Below, piece by piece: positions 63,349 to 64,000 of a DNA stretch of 64,000 nt. The stretch is from assembly GCA_020635875.1 (NCBI GenBank), contig JACJYY010000004.1:270351-334350 (forward strand), written 5' to 3'. The notes beneath the pieces are model-generated. The model saw nothing but the letters and a program-made list of their open reading frames with translations. It searched no databases and was not told where the DNA came from. Position 1 is the first letter of the stretch. Each line of letters starts with the position of its first letter. A program made the translations under genes and the position numbers. Source of the stretch: Flavobacteriales bacterium. Its GTDB lineage: Bacteria > Bacteroidota > Bacteroidia > Flavobacteriales > Flavobacteriaceae.

Positions 63349-63795
63349 ATGAAGCTAGATAAATATGAATTAAAATCAGGAGAACATCTTGAATTTTTTG
63401 AGTTTGTTAGCGTTGGAACAAACGGTAAGATTCCTAAGATAGTTCAGTACACGCCAACCAACTACAAGGACTTATATAATCTTGGCTTCGGAGACAAAAA
63501 TATTGAGACTGGAGAAATTGATGATTTAGCAATCTCAAACAATGGAGACAGTGAGAAAGTATTAGCTACTGTTGTTGCTACTTTATTCGCATTCATTGAT
63601 AGACATAAAAATGCGATGGTTTATGCAACAGGAAGTACAAAGGCACGAACTCGATTGTACAGGATGGGAATTACAAAATATTTTGATGAGATTAAGGAGG
63701 ATTTTGAAGTATACGGAGAAGTTGAAAATGGATGGGAAGAATTTCGAAAGGATGTTGAATATGAAGCATTTCTTGTAAAATTAAAAGATAACTGA
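63349..63795 (+). CDS. DUF6934-family protein
   Basis: A 148-residue cytoplasmic protein. Key stretches are HLEFFEFVSVGTNGKIPKIVQYTP (about 18-41), YNLGFGDKN, ETGEIDDLAISNNGDSEKVLATVVAT (about 59-84), AMVYATGSTKARTRLYRMGI (about 95-114) and a closing VEYEAFLVKL. This matches DUF6934, a small Bacteroidota family often followed by a short ORF, as here. It has been suspected of a toxin-antitoxin-like role by context; nothing in the sequence proves it. Both flanks suggest acquisition. Confidence 0.75.
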   Translation: MKLDKYELKSGEHLEFFEFVSVGTNGKIPKIVQYTPTNYKDLYNLGFGDKNIETGEIDDLAISNNGDSEKVLATVVATLFAFIDRHKNAMVYATGSTKARTRLYRMGITKYFDEIKEDFEVYGEVENGWEEFRKDVEYEAFLVKLKDN

Positions 63796-63797
63796 CA

Positions 63798-63959
63798 ATG
63801 AGACTAAAAGATATTAATACTAAAAAGAAACCCGTTGTGTTGATTGATAAGTCACTAGACTTTTTCAATGATAAAGTTCTATTTCCTAAGAAATTGGAGA
63901 AAGCGAATGAGATGTTGAAAAAAGTCGGACTTCCAAAGCTTGATAAAAAAGCTCTTTAG
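63798..63959 (+). CDS. 53-residue protein paired with DUF6934
   Basis: Hand-read ORF: ATG at 63798, TAG at 63957-63959. It starts 2 bp after the DUF6934 stop. The protein is basic and lysine-rich: MRLKDINTKKKPVVLIDKSL, then an acidic patch (DFFNDKV) and a helical LEKANEMLKKVG. Small basic partners of this size follow DUF6934 genes in other genomes by my recollection. It may be the antitoxin or regulator half of the pair; function unknown. Confidence 0.65.
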   Translation: MRLKDINTKKKPVVLIDKSLDFFNDKVLFPKKLEKANEMLKKVGLPKLDKKAL

Positions 63960-64000
63960 CCAACACTTTGTATAAGCAATAGATTATAAAACCATAGTGT
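63957..64000. other. Possible cassette-end sequence
   Basis: After the stop codon the DNA reads TAGCCAACACTTTGTATAAG then CAATAG. This resembles a short sequence that I recall recurring after small genes in Bacteroidota genomes. The window ends before the element can be bounded, so this is only a flag. Confidence 0.3.

Overview
The window is AT-rich bacterial DNA. It looks like a Flavobacteriaceae (Bacteroidota) chromosome. The evidence is TAnnTTTG-type -7 promoter elements, CarboxypepD_reg-like SusC/TonB receptors, DUF4374, DUF2490, DUF4956 and DUF6934 families, His and Trp operons in the usual Bacteroidota gene order, and a Flavobacteriia-type queuine tRNA-ribosyltransferase. I do not name a genus. 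No rRNA, tRNA, CRISPR array or prophage was seen.

Layout. 1-9.8 kb is metal and cofactor uptake: a BtuB-like cobalamin receptor behind a cobalamin riboswitch, then a XusABC-like siderophore/haem locus (TonB receptor, DUF4374 lipoprotein, Spy-like lipoprotein, PepSY membrane protein) divergent from a PchR-type AraC regulator. 9.8-17 kb is envelope: DUF2490/DUF4956 pair, polysaccharide flippase, glycosyltransferase, and a large metallopeptidase-propeller-barrel protein. 17-26.9 kb is mixed: VIT1 transporter, two small outer-membrane barrels, an MBOAT acyltransferase with a DltD/AlgJ-like partner, TauE permease, a MarR/nitroreductase/YceI group, HopJ, DUF202 and a secreted GH13 amylase.

26.9-35.2 kb is the trp operon trpL-EGD-(fic)-CFBA. 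A leader peptide with three consecutive Trp codons and a terminator/antiterminator pair precede trpE, and a class II Fic gene sits between trpD and trpC. 35.2-39.2 kb holds a LamG-like secreted protein, a HAD phosphatase, a DUF389 membrane protein and a RAYT transposase with REP-like palindromes inside its reading frame. 39.2-47 kb is the his operon on the minus strand, hisL-GDCBHA-(four-helix protein)-F-IE, with a His-rich leader peptide and attenuator.

47-56 kb is a GlgE-type alpha-glucan operon: GlgE, maltokinase, GlgB, GH31 glucosidase and an M48 lipoprotein. 56-63 kb is mostly housekeeping: GT2, Sua5/YrdC, CCA-adding enzyme with HD domain, haem A synthase, CPBP protease, LptF/G permease and Tgt. 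The last 0.7 kb is a small two-gene unit (DUF6934 plus a 53-residue protein) with unusual flanks.

The most interesting points are: the trp and his operons both have peptide-leader attenuation and each carries one unrelated gene; a strong terminator lies inside the Xus-like locus; Tgt has lost all three zinc-ligand cysteines; the RAYT ORF has in-frame REP-like repeats; an unusual HEYRH-propeller-barrel protein is present; a MarR promoter is covered by two operators; and the terminal two-gene unit looks like a mobile cassette.
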